The translations under genes were made by a program, and so were the position numbers. From contig JAGTXK010000116.1 in assembly GCA_019096195.1 (NCBI GenBank), positions 1 through 64,000 of the forward strand: 64,000 bases of DNA. Direction: 5' to 3'. This document shows, in pieces, positions 11,111-22,145 of the stretch. Each line of letters starts with the position of its first letter. Position 1 is the first letter of the stretch. Origin of the DNA: Boletus sp. NGJ. Lineage: Eukaryota; Basidiomycota; Agaricomycetes; Boletales; Boletaceae. The notes beneath the pieces were generated by a model. It saw only the letters and a list, made by a program, of their open reading frames with translations, did not search any database and had not been told where the DNA came from.

Positions 11111-12388
11111 GCTGGAGATATGGTGCAGCTAACCAGCACTGTATTTTAGACATATGCAGGTCCATTTTTTATTTTCAGATGTTGTTGTAGAGTTGAACAA
11201 CATGCTATACATATTAAAGTTACAGCAAACATCTGTACAAGTAAAAAAAATACAACTTACAGCACTAGGAAGATTCACTGCCAGAGGCCACACAGTTGGG
11301 TGATATGATATCCCAACATCAAAACTTGAACATTTATGTGCAAATCCTATGTCAGAATACAATCCCTGCCTGGTATGATGCAACTTGAACCTTTTCAGGA
11401 TTGGATGGTATCTGGTTACTAGAAGTCTTTGCACACTGCAGTATACAGCAATCAAACAGGTCAATGCATTGATCAATACTGTAAGCTTGCACAGTGCATA
11501 GTGTCATGCTGAAAATGATGTAAGCATGATTGTGCACACCTGCTCACTGGAGACACTAGCCCTACACAATACTGTACTTATACTAGAATAGACAATTTTG
11601 ATATCTGATAATACTTTTTTTCTTGATTCATATGTCATTTATATTGGATGATATCTAGTTACACATGGTGATGTCCAAACCTCACTGGAAGTCAATTATA
11701 GCCATTGCAATTGACTTTGCTATGGGGCTTGACTTCCCCTTAGTGGCTGGTTTGAACTAGGGAACTGCATGGGTAAACCCATAGGTGTCCCTCCAAGGAT
11801 GTCAAATTGCTATGGTGAGCAGAAGGAAGAATCAATACAATGAGGTGCTAAATACATGGAGTAGTACTAAGTGGACATAAGGAGAGTGTATGAGTAAAAG
11901 CCTGCAGGGCTTTTTGGTCTAAAGCACTGTCCTGAATCTGAGAGAGTGAGCTGCATTTCCATAGAAAAGGAGCCCTATAACACATGTAGCAGAGCTCTAC
12001 TGGGAGAAGAAGGTGGGCTTATCTTAGCAGACTGGTGGCATGACAACTCAATTGAGTTGTTCCACCATATCCAGACACTCATGGAGGTAAGGGGCCAAAA
12101 TCAGTGCATGATGTCTGAGGTACAGCATGAATGATTGACTAGACCACTGGCCCATTTAGTGTTGCTGCAGCTTCAAGCTGAATTTTTTTATCTCATGCAT
12201 TTCATTATGAAACCTTTATATATTATGGGATAGAAATGTGGTTTCTGGTGACAGCTATTAGATAAAAAAAGAATTATATAAATTGGACCAGCCAATTAGG
12301 AGTTATTCTCTTTAAGCTATCCATCAGCTTTAATGAAGCCAATGCTTAATCCTAATGCTCTTTTGGACTTAATACATCAATGGCTAAA
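11111..12388. other. Gene-free, CpG-free AT-rich stretch
   Basis: Only short reading frames occur here, and none resembles a known protein. The stretch probably holds the upstream end of the Tnp2 transposon and the boundary with the tyrosine-recombinase relict. No terminal CACTA-type repeat could be identified. Confidence 0.4.
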
Positions 12389-13040
12389 TCAATTCATGGA
12401 TTTCTTTTTCCATCCATTCACTAAAAGCATCACAGTCCATGAAGAAATGGGCATGCTAGACAAAAAAACTGATATCAAAGCTGCTAAAGTCAGAAGCTGA
12501 GCTGAGGCAATACTATAGCCCATTGTCTTGACTATGTTGAAAGGGGTATCCTGGAGAAGATGGTGGAGGGTACTGCCAATGTGTAAGCTATGGCCCTTGA
12601 GGTTGAGTAAGTCATATTGGATGACAATGTCTTTGATGTGGTTGGTTACCTCAGTTTTTGTTAGAGGATGGTGGCCTGTGGGGTGCTTCCATGTGAAGAG
12701 GTGGTCATTGGGGACAGGGGAGTTGATGTGGAGGTGGTTATCTAGCCACCCAACTGGATTGATAAGATATGGGATGGATACACACTGTGTCCTCACCAGA
12801 AGGGGCATATTTGATTCTTGGTAGATGGAGAATGAGGACATCAAGGCTGTTTGGGTCTTTTTGATGGGTAATGTGTGTAGGGGTAATGTACATAATTAGT
12901 GGAAGAAACATTTTCGAGTGTTAGGTGATGTCAGAAGTTCACTGGGATTGACCAATGACCTGAACCATAGTTTGGATGGCAGTGGTTTCAAAGTTCAGTT
13001 AGGAGCTATTTGCAACTGTTGATTATTGGCAGACAAAATC
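12389..13040 (-). pseudogene. Tyrosine recombinase relict (DIRS-like or Crypton-like element), broken
   Basis: A minus-strand fragment reads as the C-terminal part of a fungal tyrosine recombinase of the kind carried by DIRS-like or Crypton elements. It shows a FTWKHPTGHHPLTKTEV block followed by LKGHSL and NIVKTMG, which is the order of conserved blocks in this family. Upstream bases to about 13040 read as further pieces (PLPSKLWFRSL). It is a broken copy with a few interruptions. No reverse transcriptase was recognised, so the element class is undecided. Confidence 0.65.
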
Positions 13041-13165
13041 CACATCATATGACCTTGCCTCCAGCAGGGTAATTCAAATTTTTGAAGTAGTTTAGTTTTT
13101 AGCACCACAATAATCTCTAATTGGAATAAGCAAACAGATTTCGAAAATGCAAAATACCCTCTCTA

Positions 13166-13917
13166 CTACTGAGACTTTTTACCTGCTGTTACTGCAACAC
13201 CAGCCCAAACAAGTTTGGTTATTCTTACAGCCATGTCTATAGCCATAAAGAAAGGGAGAAGAAAGAAGGGTAAATAGCTTGAGAGCAGCAAGAAACGCTG
13301 GAACACCGTAATAGACTGAACACCAGCAGCAATTGTTTGCACACTTGTAATTGGTGTGGTGAGTAGAACAGTCAAACAAGGAAGAGTTGTTGTTGCTGTG
13401 GAGGCTCCATACACGAGCATCAACAGGTAGATAGAACAGGAGTCTGCGAAATACATCAAAACATGACTGAGTAGCGGATATTTGGGGATACATGCCTTTC
13501 CAAAGACCCCTCATGCCAAGGATAAATACAGGCACCTGAAAGAATCTGGACATGGACGATAAGGCAAATGTTTAGTCAAGGAGGAGTAGTACTCACACTT
13601 CGACAAAGAGGAATGTCTTGAACCACAAGAAGTTGCTGCTGTCACCCGTGTAACCCATAGCGCCACTGATCAGTGGGTCTGCGGAGAGCTGGGTATACAT
13701 TTTTGGAAGCTGTCTGATGAAGCTAGGCACAAGGTTGTGGGGATATAATGCTTGACAGTCGAGCAAGAGAGACGCAGGCAGGTGGATCTACAGCAGGTGA
13801 GTCCGAATGGCTTAACCAACATCCAGGTACGGCTAGTCAATCATGACGACGTACCAGAAAAAACGTGAAGTAAAGCAGGTCTAGCGGACGGGAGCTCAGA
13901 GGGATTCTCGCAGCCAT
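13166..13917 (-). CDS. TMEM97-like EXPERA-domain membrane protein
   Basis: This gene encodes a small multi-pass membrane protein of the TMEM97/sigma-2 receptor family. In animals these proteins act in ER and endosomal sterol handling; the fungal role is less known. The start is MAARIPLSSRPLDLLYFTFF at 13917. The first exon ends near 13855, and two or more short introns follow. Diagnostic pieces are HLPASLLLDCQALYPHNLVP, FIRQLPKMY, VPVFILGMRGLWKG, LMLVYGASTATTTLPCL and LSSYLPFFLLPFFMAIDMA. Hydrophobic stretches account for about four membrane segments, and the C-terminus is a lysine-containing tail (TAGKKSQ), a possible ER-retention signal. The start codon lies 82 bp from the divergent TRM82 start. 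The stop codon is only about 25 bp from the transposon-rich island, so the 3' UTR probably runs into relict DNA. Confidence 0.85.
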
Positions 13918-13999
13918 GATGGTGGTGGATACTCTCCGAGAGTTAAGCCTTAAGAAGGAAATTAGACCCGTTGCCTCACTCCAGATTACGTAGATCTTC

Positions 14000-15956
14000 A
14001 TGCCTCAATATCCTCACACGAAGTTATTCAGTAATCCTCGTCGCACCGTAGTCCTGTCAGGACCCCATATCCAGGTGCTAGACACACAGTAAGCACGATA
14101 TCACGTTAATTCCGCACAACGAGTCACAAAGCACGAAGAAGTGGGCACCTACTCTTTTCGACTGCAAATCTCACTCGAGAGGATGAAGAGGCGATAGTTA
14201 GAAGTGGGCCTATCCGTTGTTCTGGAATGAGTAAAGACGGAAGATATCTTGCCACCACTGGGGACGATAAACGACTCAAGATTTGGGACCTCGAGTCGCT
14301 TACTCTCCTGAGTGCACGGTGAGGTCATTCGAACGAATCCCTTTAAGAAGCCCCATTGATACCGACAGTCCCAGAACACTTCCAAAAAAACCAACGTCTA
14401 TCGAGTTTTCCAGGAATACGGACATCCTTGTTTCCGATAAATTTGGGGATGTTTTCAGGTGGACTTTGTCCCATCATTCGTGAAGATTGCCTGATCCCGT
14501 TCAAAGGTATGCGCTGCACCCGAACAACAAGCTAGTCGAAGAAAAAAGTGCTTACGACACGAGAGCCTCCCACGAGAGCCTATCCAGTGGAGAGCACGTA
14601 CTAGGCCACGCATCTCTTCTTACGAGTTGTTCGCTTACACCAGATGAGAAGTTTATTATAACAGCCGATCGGGACGAACACATCCGAGTTAGCTGGTATC
14701 CCGAAGGCTACATTATTGAGACCTATTGTTTAGGTCACAAGAAGTAAGGACTCTTATCCTTTCTCCTGCAATCGAGTTGATATCTCGCACGTACAAGATA
14801 TGTATCAGCCATTCACCTCCCTGCGGCATCTCCCACAAGCTTGATTTCTGGAGGAGGGGATCCTGCGCTGAAAGTCTGGGACTGGATGACTGGGCGCCTG
14901 CAGCGGGATATCATGGTATACGCTGCTGTCGAGCCTTTCATCAGAGCAACAGCACAAAACAGGAGTCATGAATCACTAGGTGAAAATTCCGATGACGAGG
15001 AGGCGATTCAATCGAGAGGTGGGAAGGATAATACAGGAAAAGAGAAGCGACGACATATTCCCAGCCTGGAGCCTGAGGGTTCCGAGGTCCATAGACCCTT
15101 GGAAGGCTCGAACACAACATTCCGTATAACAGAGACCGTTTTCGTTGTTCGCAGAATCAACTCATTTTTCTCCGGGGGCCAAAACCATGTCGTGTTTAGC
15201 GTGGTTGGGTAAGCCTCTACCATTGCAACAAGCTTGCTGACCGGAGAACTTTCATTGCACAGAGCAACGGCGATTTTCGAGTTCACCCTAGCAGAAACTG
15301 ACGATCTACCCGACATTCGCCATCATGATTTTGGGAAGCCTGTGATTGACTTCACTGTTTGTGGGGAAGGGTCAATCTGGGTCCTGCTTGATGCTGACTT
15401 CCCTGAGGGGTCCAATGTTGCCGACGCATGTCCCCGCAAGTTGGTCCAAGCAGTTCGGTGGTCGGTTGACCAGGTGTGCATAATGACATGTAACTCTTGT
15501 AGCGCCTACTTATGTCCTCTCATAAGTTTGTTGACGCTGGCAGCTCGGTGTTGCTTGACAGCCTTAACACTATATGCTCGCTTCCTGGTTCGTATTCCTC
15601 CAGTTTTATGGTAAACTTGCTTGACCTAATCGCAAACAGTGGCGGCGGAAGATCTGAAAGCCCTAGACCTTTACTCAGACCTCTCATCCCTACCAAAGTG
15701 TATCGATGGGGAACATGGAAGCCATGAGCTTGGACGATCGAAACCGATCCGCCAACCTCAACCTCCGGAAAATGAACCCATTGACGAAAGCGCATCGGTT
15801 GCTGTCGGTCTGACAAAACGAGCCCTTGGACGGCTGAAGCACAAACGTGCCTTGGACCAGCTACACCATGAAAAAGTAGGTGATCATGATATATCTGGCC
15901 CCGACACGAAGAAGATGAGGGCGGACTCGGACAATGAGGATTCACGTAGCATGTAG
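14000..15956 (+). CDS. TRM82: tRNA (guanine-N7)-methyltransferase non-catalytic subunit, WD40 protein
   Basis: This gene encodes the WD-repeat partner (Trm82/WDR4) of the Trm8 methylase, which makes m7G46 in tRNA in the nucleus. The start is MPQYPHTKLFSNPRRTVV at 14000, and the first intron begins right after VLDTQ (GTAAGC). WD-like blocks follow: GRYLATTGDDKRLKIWD, TDILVSDKFGDVFRWTL, HVLGHASLLTSCSLTPD, KFIITADRDEHIRVSWYP with IIETYCLGHKK, and ISGGGDPALKVWDW. The C-terminal part (AVGLTKRALGRLKHKRAL) is a lysine/arginine-rich tail typical of the family. Several short introns separate the exons; internal splice sites are inferred from frame and GT/AG signals. The start is 82 bp from the divergent TMEM97-like gene. 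Confidence 0.87.
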
Positions 15957-16324
15957 TGTGAGTAGCGAATTCGAATCAAACATGACACAGCTAAGTAGTC
16001 TGTACTACTAGTACTACTATGCTATTCGGACCATCCTAAAAGAATTTGATAAAAGACCAAACATGTTGAGTCTTTTTGACCGTCGACTTGAAAACCAACC
16101 CCTCACACGCAGCATACCCCCACGAGGTAATCGCGCACCATCCTTGAATTCGTTGTCCTGGTCCGCGAGTCCCACTGCCTCCCCCACTAATGCGTTCAAC
16201 ATAAGTACTATCCGTAGCGGGAAAAGTCCAAAAATATTGATTCAAAGGGTACATTGAACAACTGTAGCCAGATTCTTCCAACAAGCTCTAAAACATCCTG
16301 GACTACGACTGGCGGTGCGTAGCT
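15957..16324. other. Convergent 3' intergenic region
   Basis: This stretch lies between the stops of TRM82 and the ZIP transporter gene. It holds a short palindrome-like run of AGTAGT/ACTACT near 15995-16020, which may form a hairpin. No gene is seen. Confidence 0.4.
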
Positions 16325-17687
16325 TTATGCCCAACGTCCGAGCAACGCCATGATGCCGGTACCCAAAATCATGCAACACAACGCATATGCAAGCTTCTTG
16401 ATAGATGCCCGGTTCATATCTTTGCTGAACAGGAACTCGTGTGCCATTAGCTGCGGTGTCTAGTTAGACCAAGGTCTGGAAAAAGAAACAGAACGTATCT
16501 ACCTCCACCAAACCGGTATACAGCAAAATCCCCGCACTTAAAGAGTCCATTATACCGCTGACGATAGATGCCGTTGTGCTGTTGGGATTGTATGTGTTCC
16601 GAATTCCAAGGCCTGCTGCAATCCCAATTGGCGTCGTGATGGCATATAGAAAGGCAGCGCAGTAGGGGATGTAGTTGTACCGCGGTAGCAGTCGCATATA
16701 CGCCAATCGGGATCCGATACCCAGCGCTTCGAAGGTTTCTTGAAAGCGCCGTTAGTTGGATTCTTTCTCGACCTCGACGGGTGACTCACGGTGGAAAACA
16801 ATCACGATAAAAAGCACTATGAAGTTCGGATCCACGGCTAAAGTCAACCCGATGAGTAGACTATACAGTTGTCATCAGAATCTCTTCGCCCGTAGAGAAA
16901 AGCGGGTCTACCTATGCAGCAGAACGCCAAACTCCAAGATGAATACACCGATAACCTGCGCCATCGCGGAATCGTCAAAGTCTCCTGACTGAGCTCCCTC
17001 GAGGTCAGACGACGTGAGTTTTTCGTCCGAATCTGCACCCTCTGGACCATGAGTGGCATGTGAACCGATTCCGTGACCGTGTGGATCTATAAGAGTGATT
17101 GAGACACTGTTCCTTCGACGATAACGGATAAAAGACACACCCTGCTTTATTCCTAATGCAGCAAGCTTTGCGGTCCCCACACGGAAGGCGATGATTTCCA
17201 CAATAAAGATAACAAACAGACTGAGCATTGCAAACCCAAGGGCATATGGCTAGTATCATGTATTTAATGGGAGTAGGTTGATTAGACAAGTTGATTTAGA
17301 CGCACATATAATTGCCATGCAGGCGACAAGCATGGCGATCCGAGTTCACTTATACCGGAAGCCAATAAGTGAATGAAGGCAGTGGCGATCTGTACAGAGG
17401 GTGAAGAAAGCTACATCGCGCAAATTAAGGAACTCACGATAACTCCAGAGCCAAAATACTTAGCAAACCTAGAAAGAGAATAAGCAAGGTATACATGGAA
17501 AGCGGGTCGAAAAGACCGACTCGAACACACTAGTCGGCACCTTCAGCCACCTGGATCTCTTTGCAAGAACAGGGAAGAATGCACCCCCTGTGGAAGTTGC
17601 GAGGATCACGAAGATTGAACCTATCCGCAAGCCAGTATACGTGTCCGCGCCACCACCTGATCCACAATCTGGAGGAGTGGAAGACAT
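16325..17687 (-). CDS. ZIP-family zinc/iron transporter
   Basis: This gene encodes a ZIP (SLC39-like) metal transporter that moves Zn2+ or Fe2+ into the cytosol. The chosen start is MSSTPPDCGSGGGADTYTGL at 17687; an upstream in-frame ATG exists at 17756. Transmembrane helix 1 reads RIGSIFVILATSTGGAFFPV. A histidine-containing loop (DPHGHGIGSHATHGPEG) lies in the middle. The helix IV region follows (FILEFGVLLH, then IGLTLAVD across an intron), matching the HSVxIGxxL signature, and the next helix contains a HETFEALGIGSR-like segment (read as HRETFEALGIGSRLAYMRL). C-terminal helices include SIVSGIMDSLSAGILLYTGL and the terminal piece AHEFLFSKDMNRASIKKLAY, ending MALLGRWA. There are several short introns. 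The substrate metal cannot be told from sequence. Confidence 0.85.
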
Positions 17688-18091
17688 GACTGCGTCACCG
17701 ACAAACAAGATGAGAGAGAACGTCGAGGGCCTGTAGTACAACGCACCGTAATCCACGCTCTACCCATTCATTTATTAAGATAATCTGTGGGAGGATCAAC
17801 TGTGAGGGTCCTCACTCGATCGCGTACCATGGTACCCTCCCGGTCATGGCGGCATGTGCCCCATTGTGCTGACACTTAACATCACGGGCAAGAAAATTAT
17901 TATAAATGAAACACATTTGTAGTGATGCGCCCGTAGCCCACAGCAGGCTCAAAATCACTACAATGTTACCGCTCCAATCCTGGGCTAAATAGTTATAGTT
18001 TATGAATAATGTAACATCGACGCGGTACTCATCGTCGCTGACTTACTTTTTAAACGATCGGAACCTACCAATCGCTTCGGTCGAGCCGCGA
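17688..18091. other. Intergenic region between ZNHIT2 and the ZIP gene
   Basis: About 400 bases contain no supported gene. They should hold the 3' end of the ZNHIT2 transcript and the promoter of the ZIP gene. No clear motif is recognised. Confidence 0.4.
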
Positions 18092-19600
18092 CTAGTGTGC
18101 TTCTTTAGCCATGCTCTTTGAGAAGAGTTTAACTTCATCAGCAAGAGCATGCAAATGAGAAGAAGGGGTTGACAAAATATGTGCAGCGTAAAAAGTCAGT
18201 TTCATCACGATGTGACTTCTTCGAGTCGCAACACCGGAAGAGTCCACGCAGGGGCCGAAGAGTGAGCTCATGTCAGAGATCGCCATGATTGTCGTAGCAA
18301 ACGGGTGGTCGGTCGCCAACACCACTGTCTCTTCTCCCTCTCCCGACAGATGCCCCGCCACGTTGACCCTCCGAGGCCGCACAAACGTCGCGACGTCCTC
18401 CAGCAAGACAAGCATAGCCCTGTTGTCGATGCTTCCCTATTCTCCCTCAACAAAATCCAGTAGAAATTGACACAGCCGCCGACTTACTGGATCAAGCCGT
18501 GACCAAAATGAGATTACCGCGTCAGTCAGGGATACATGCCGCAATTTCGACTTGCGATCAACGAGGAACGGGACAGATTGCGAAAATATCCCGCGTGCTT
18601 CTTGTTGATCGTGAGAGCCATTTGTTGTCGAAGCCAACGGAGACATGGACAGGTGTCGAGTGACATACGTGTATGCGAGACTAGAATACAATTGTTCATG
18701 TCAGTCCAGGAGTGAGCAACAAATACACATACAGCACGGCACATATATTGTACAGCAGTGATCCACCGCAAGAAGCTTGGTTGATGAGGTTGGTTGGAAC
18801 CATCATCAGGTCCGGCTTCACTCCGTAGGGAACGCATGGCGAAAGTGTTGATCGGAGCAGTGAATGGCCGCCATCGCTAGGCACTTCCCACCACGGCAGC
18901 CGTCCGGTCTTCTTGATTTCTGCACTTTCTAAAAGCTCCTGTACCAGCCCGCTCGACGGGTCCTCGAGGGCAATGAAGAACTTATCCCTCTCCTTTTTGG
19001 TTAACAACCGAAGTAAATCATCAGCCGAGGCGGAAGCTATGACACTGTTATTCGTTTAGAGTGGAACATGCAGAGAATGACTCACATATATCTATCACGG
19101 AAAAACGGTGCACAAAGCTGTCTTCCTCATCTTCTTCATCAGAATGATGGAATAGACCATCCTCGTCCGCAGCACTCTGGTCCTCTATCCGCTTGAGCAG
19201 TTCAATTATCTTGCTCTTATCTCCCTCGGTTTTCGAAGACCCCGATTTGATGCCTAGTTCAATCTCTTTCCGATAAAACGTTTCGGAGCACCGTGAATGT
19301 GACTTTTTGGGGCTCTCATCAGGGGTCCGCAATATTTAAGCCGGAAAGCATACCTCCGATCGAAAACAATTCAAGCTACAGTAGAAAAGATTGCACGAGG
19401 GACATGTGTACCTAGAAATCTGTCTTCGACATCTTTGAGGGTCGTCTGGATATGAGAGTCCGCTCAGGTCATGAGATAGGTGATGTGACGCACATCCCAC
19501 ATGATACCTCGCCCAAATTGTTGACTGGCTCATCCAACTCATGAGTTTTGATAGTAGGTATCGTGATGGCAGTATTTAGCTGGGAAGAACTCGCGGCCAT
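18092..19600 (-). CDS. HIT-type zinc finger protein, ZNHIT2-like
   Basis: This gene encodes a HIT zinc-finger protein resembling ZNHIT2, a cofactor of the R2TP/RUVBL chaperone machinery in snRNP and other RNP assembly. The start is MAASSSQLNTAITIPTIK at 19600. An intron splits the isoleucine codon inside the first zinc knuckle. Splicing GGAT to ATGTCG yields CGICRRQISRYTCPSCNLFY and CSLNCFRSE, the complete HIT motif. Then come CSETFYRKEIELGI, an acidic segment (SDEEDEED), TKKERDKFFIALEDPSSGLV, LPWWEVP and NLINQASCGGSLLYNICAVL. The C-terminal half (SLAYTYVTRHL; ALVLLEDVATFV; DMSSLFGP) matches the rest of the ZNHIT2 family. The start lies 128 bp from the divergent DBP9 start. Confidence 0.85.
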
Positions 19601-19728
19601 GTAGTACTTATGATATGAAAAATGACAGCTTTGAGACTCGCGTCGTCATGTTCCAAAAATAGCTATGTAACCTTTTCCGAATGAACTCGGAGTTCTGGTG
19701 TACGGTATCACTCCAACTCCCATCTACA

Positions 19729-22046
19729 ATGGTAGATGCTCGGTTTGCCGATGCAAAGTCAACTTTTTCTTCGCTTTCTCATCTCCTTGATTCACGCATT
19801 CTGCGGGCACTTGCCGACATGGGTTTTGCAAGACCTACTTTGGTACAAACAAAAGCTATTCCAATAGCTCTCGAGAACCGAGATATACTTGCGAGGGCGC
19901 GTACTGGAAGCGGAAAGACAGCCGCATACTGTATTCCGGTCCTGCAGAAAATTTTAAGTGCGAAAGCTGTGAGTCTTGTATGCACCTGTTCCCGACCATT
20001 GCAGTTAATGGAGACTGGGTCGACTCAGACCCTATCAACTGTGGACTCCTCACATAAAGTCACTCGAGCCCTAATCCTTGTTCCGACCCGGGAGCTTTCT
20101 GAACAAGTACATTCTTGTTTGCGGAGTCTCGTAGCATATTGTGACAAAGAAGTCGCCATATCGAATGTTGCGAGTGGTGCTGCATCTCACATACAACGGT
20201 GTGGTCAGACACCTCGCGGGTTAGGCATGTTCTCATACATCCCCATAGCACCATACTGGCAGACAAGCCTGACGTTATCATTGCAACTCCATCACGTGTA
20301 CTAGGACTCCTTCAATCCAAAGTATGTCGGACGACTACCATCACGGTTCACGTCTCACCTATTAACAGACACTCGTCTTGTCTTCCCTCGAGTCTCTCGT
20401 TATTGATGAAGCCGATCTCATATTATCGTATGGTCATGACGAAGACGTCCAACAGATATTCGGGGGAGGCTATTTGCCCACCATCTATCAATCTTTCTTA
20501 ATGAGTGCCACAATGACAGATGACGTGGAGATCTTGAAAGGTCTCGCTCTACGCAATCCTGTACGTTCTTCCGGACGTTCGCCTTTGAAGTATACCCACC
20601 CTTTCTGTTCTCAGGTTATGTTGAAACTAGAAGAGGGTGATGAAGATGCACCTCTGCTGACTCAATACTTTGTGCGGTATGCCGGACATCTATCTGATTC
20701 TACTATCACTATTTATGCCACAGCTGAAGATGCTCCGAAGTTGACAAGTTTCTCCTCATCTACGTAATCCTCAAACTCCGTCTTATCAAAGGCAAATGCA
20801 TACTCTTTGTTAACGACGTAGACCGTTGTTATCGTCTCAAACTCTTCTTGGAACAATTCTCGATCAAGAGCTGCGTTCTTAACTCTGAACTCCCGCTAAG
20901 CTCCAGGCGAATATCTCTTTCCCAATTTTGTGCACTTCCGCTCATCCCACCGCCAGATACCACACTGTTCAGGAATTTAACAAAGGTGTTTACGATTACA
21001 TCATCGCTACAGATGAGAGTAGAGGAAAGTCTGAAAAAGATAGCGATAATGAACAACAGGATGAAGAGAGCCTGCGAGAGAGCCTTCCCGTTCTAGAGGA
21101 CAATGGTTAGTAATCGACCTCGTTCGCCTACAGACATTATCACACAGTTCCGACAGAGAGACCTGATCTTCTAACCTCGACTTCAAGATCGTCTGTGCCA
21201 AACGCCTCATCACAAAAACGTGAACGATCCTTATCACCGCAAGCAGGGCCCTCCAAGTCTCTTAAGCGCAGAAAAAAGAAAAAATCAGACAGAGAATATG
21301 GTGTTACGCGTGGTGTTGACTTTGTGGATGTCGCCTGTGTGGTGAACTTTGATCTCCCATCGTCTTCCAGATCATATACGCATCGCGTTGGGCGGACAGC
21401 TCGCGCAGGTCGTACAGGAATGTCTCTCTCCTTTGTCGTTCCCACGGAGGAGTGGGGGAAAAATAAGGTCGTGGGTTGCGTCGAAAGTTCCAAAGATGAT
21501 GAAGTGGTATTTGCGAAGATTGAGAGGGAGCAAGTTGGCAAAGGGAACGCGATCAAGGAATATCAATTTGATATGCAACAAGTCGAGGCATTCAGATATA
21601 GGATGGAGGACGCTCTGCGCTCTGTAACCCGGAACATCATCAAGGAGGCGCGAATAAAGGAGTTGAAAACCGAGATCCTCAACTCTGAGAAGCTCAAGGT
21701 GAGTGCAAGTATTTTGTGCGCGTGTCTCTGAATTGCTCACTGGGTGCAGGCGCACTTTGAGGATAACCCACTAGATCTAGAATATCTTCGGCACGACAAG
21801 CCATTACATCCCATGAGGATCCAGGCACACATGAAGCATGTGCCAAAGTATCTCTTACCTCGTATGGCCCCAGTTGTTGGCACTCAGGAAGGGGATTCCA
21901 CTACACCGAATTCCTCCCGGCCAAAGGCCGGCTTCGTACCCTTCAGAAAATCATCTACTCGGCGTCGCGGACGAGGGGGCGGAGGCAGGGGCGGAGCAAG
22001 CAGTGGAAGCAAGAGAAAATCAGATCCTCTGAAAATATTCAGATGA
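19729..22046 (+). CDS. DBP9: DEAD-box RNA helicase DBP9 (DDX56 family)
   Basis: This gene encodes a nucleolar ATP-dependent RNA helicase required for 60S ribosomal subunit assembly. An upstream in-frame ATG occurs at 19681; [20 protein letters not shown] (19729) is the better start. Helicase motifs appear in order: Q motif [12 protein letters not shown], motif I ARTGSGKT, Ia PTRELSEQ, Ib [28 protein letters not shown] (DEAD), III SAT in [34 protein letters not shown], then [26 protein letters not shown] and [14 protein letters not shown]. The charged insert between IIATDES and GVTRGVDF, rich in Ser, Asp and Lys, is characteristic of DBP9. The C-terminal block [20 protein letters not shown] and a glycine/arginine-rich tail also fit. 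There are about seven short introns. The gene is divergent from ZNHIT2. Confidence 0.92.
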
Positions 22047-22145
22047 CATACGCAGCTGCAGTAAATACATGTCACTCGCTACTCGTGCTAAGATATCGTA
22101 CGTAGGAATTCGTGTTGTGATATTATTACTGAATCGGAAGGATAC

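Larger units (their letters stand above)
8413..12914. other. CpG-free tract of about 4.5 kb
   Basis: Reading every line, I found no CG dinucleotide between the CG at 8411-8412 and the CG at 12915-12916. The tract has moderate GC content, so well over a hundred CpGs would be expected by chance. It covers the 5' half of the Tnp2 relict, the whole Tc1 element and a gene-free stretch. The surrounding relicts have only sparse CpGs, whereas the gypsy element and the host genes are CpG-rich. Loss of methylated CpG by deamination is the likely cause. Confidence 0.85.

Noticed and set aside
3800-12400. CACTA terminal inverted repeats of the Tnp2 element
   Set aside because: CACTA/TAGTG strings were looked for near both expected ends, but no convincing matched pair was found.
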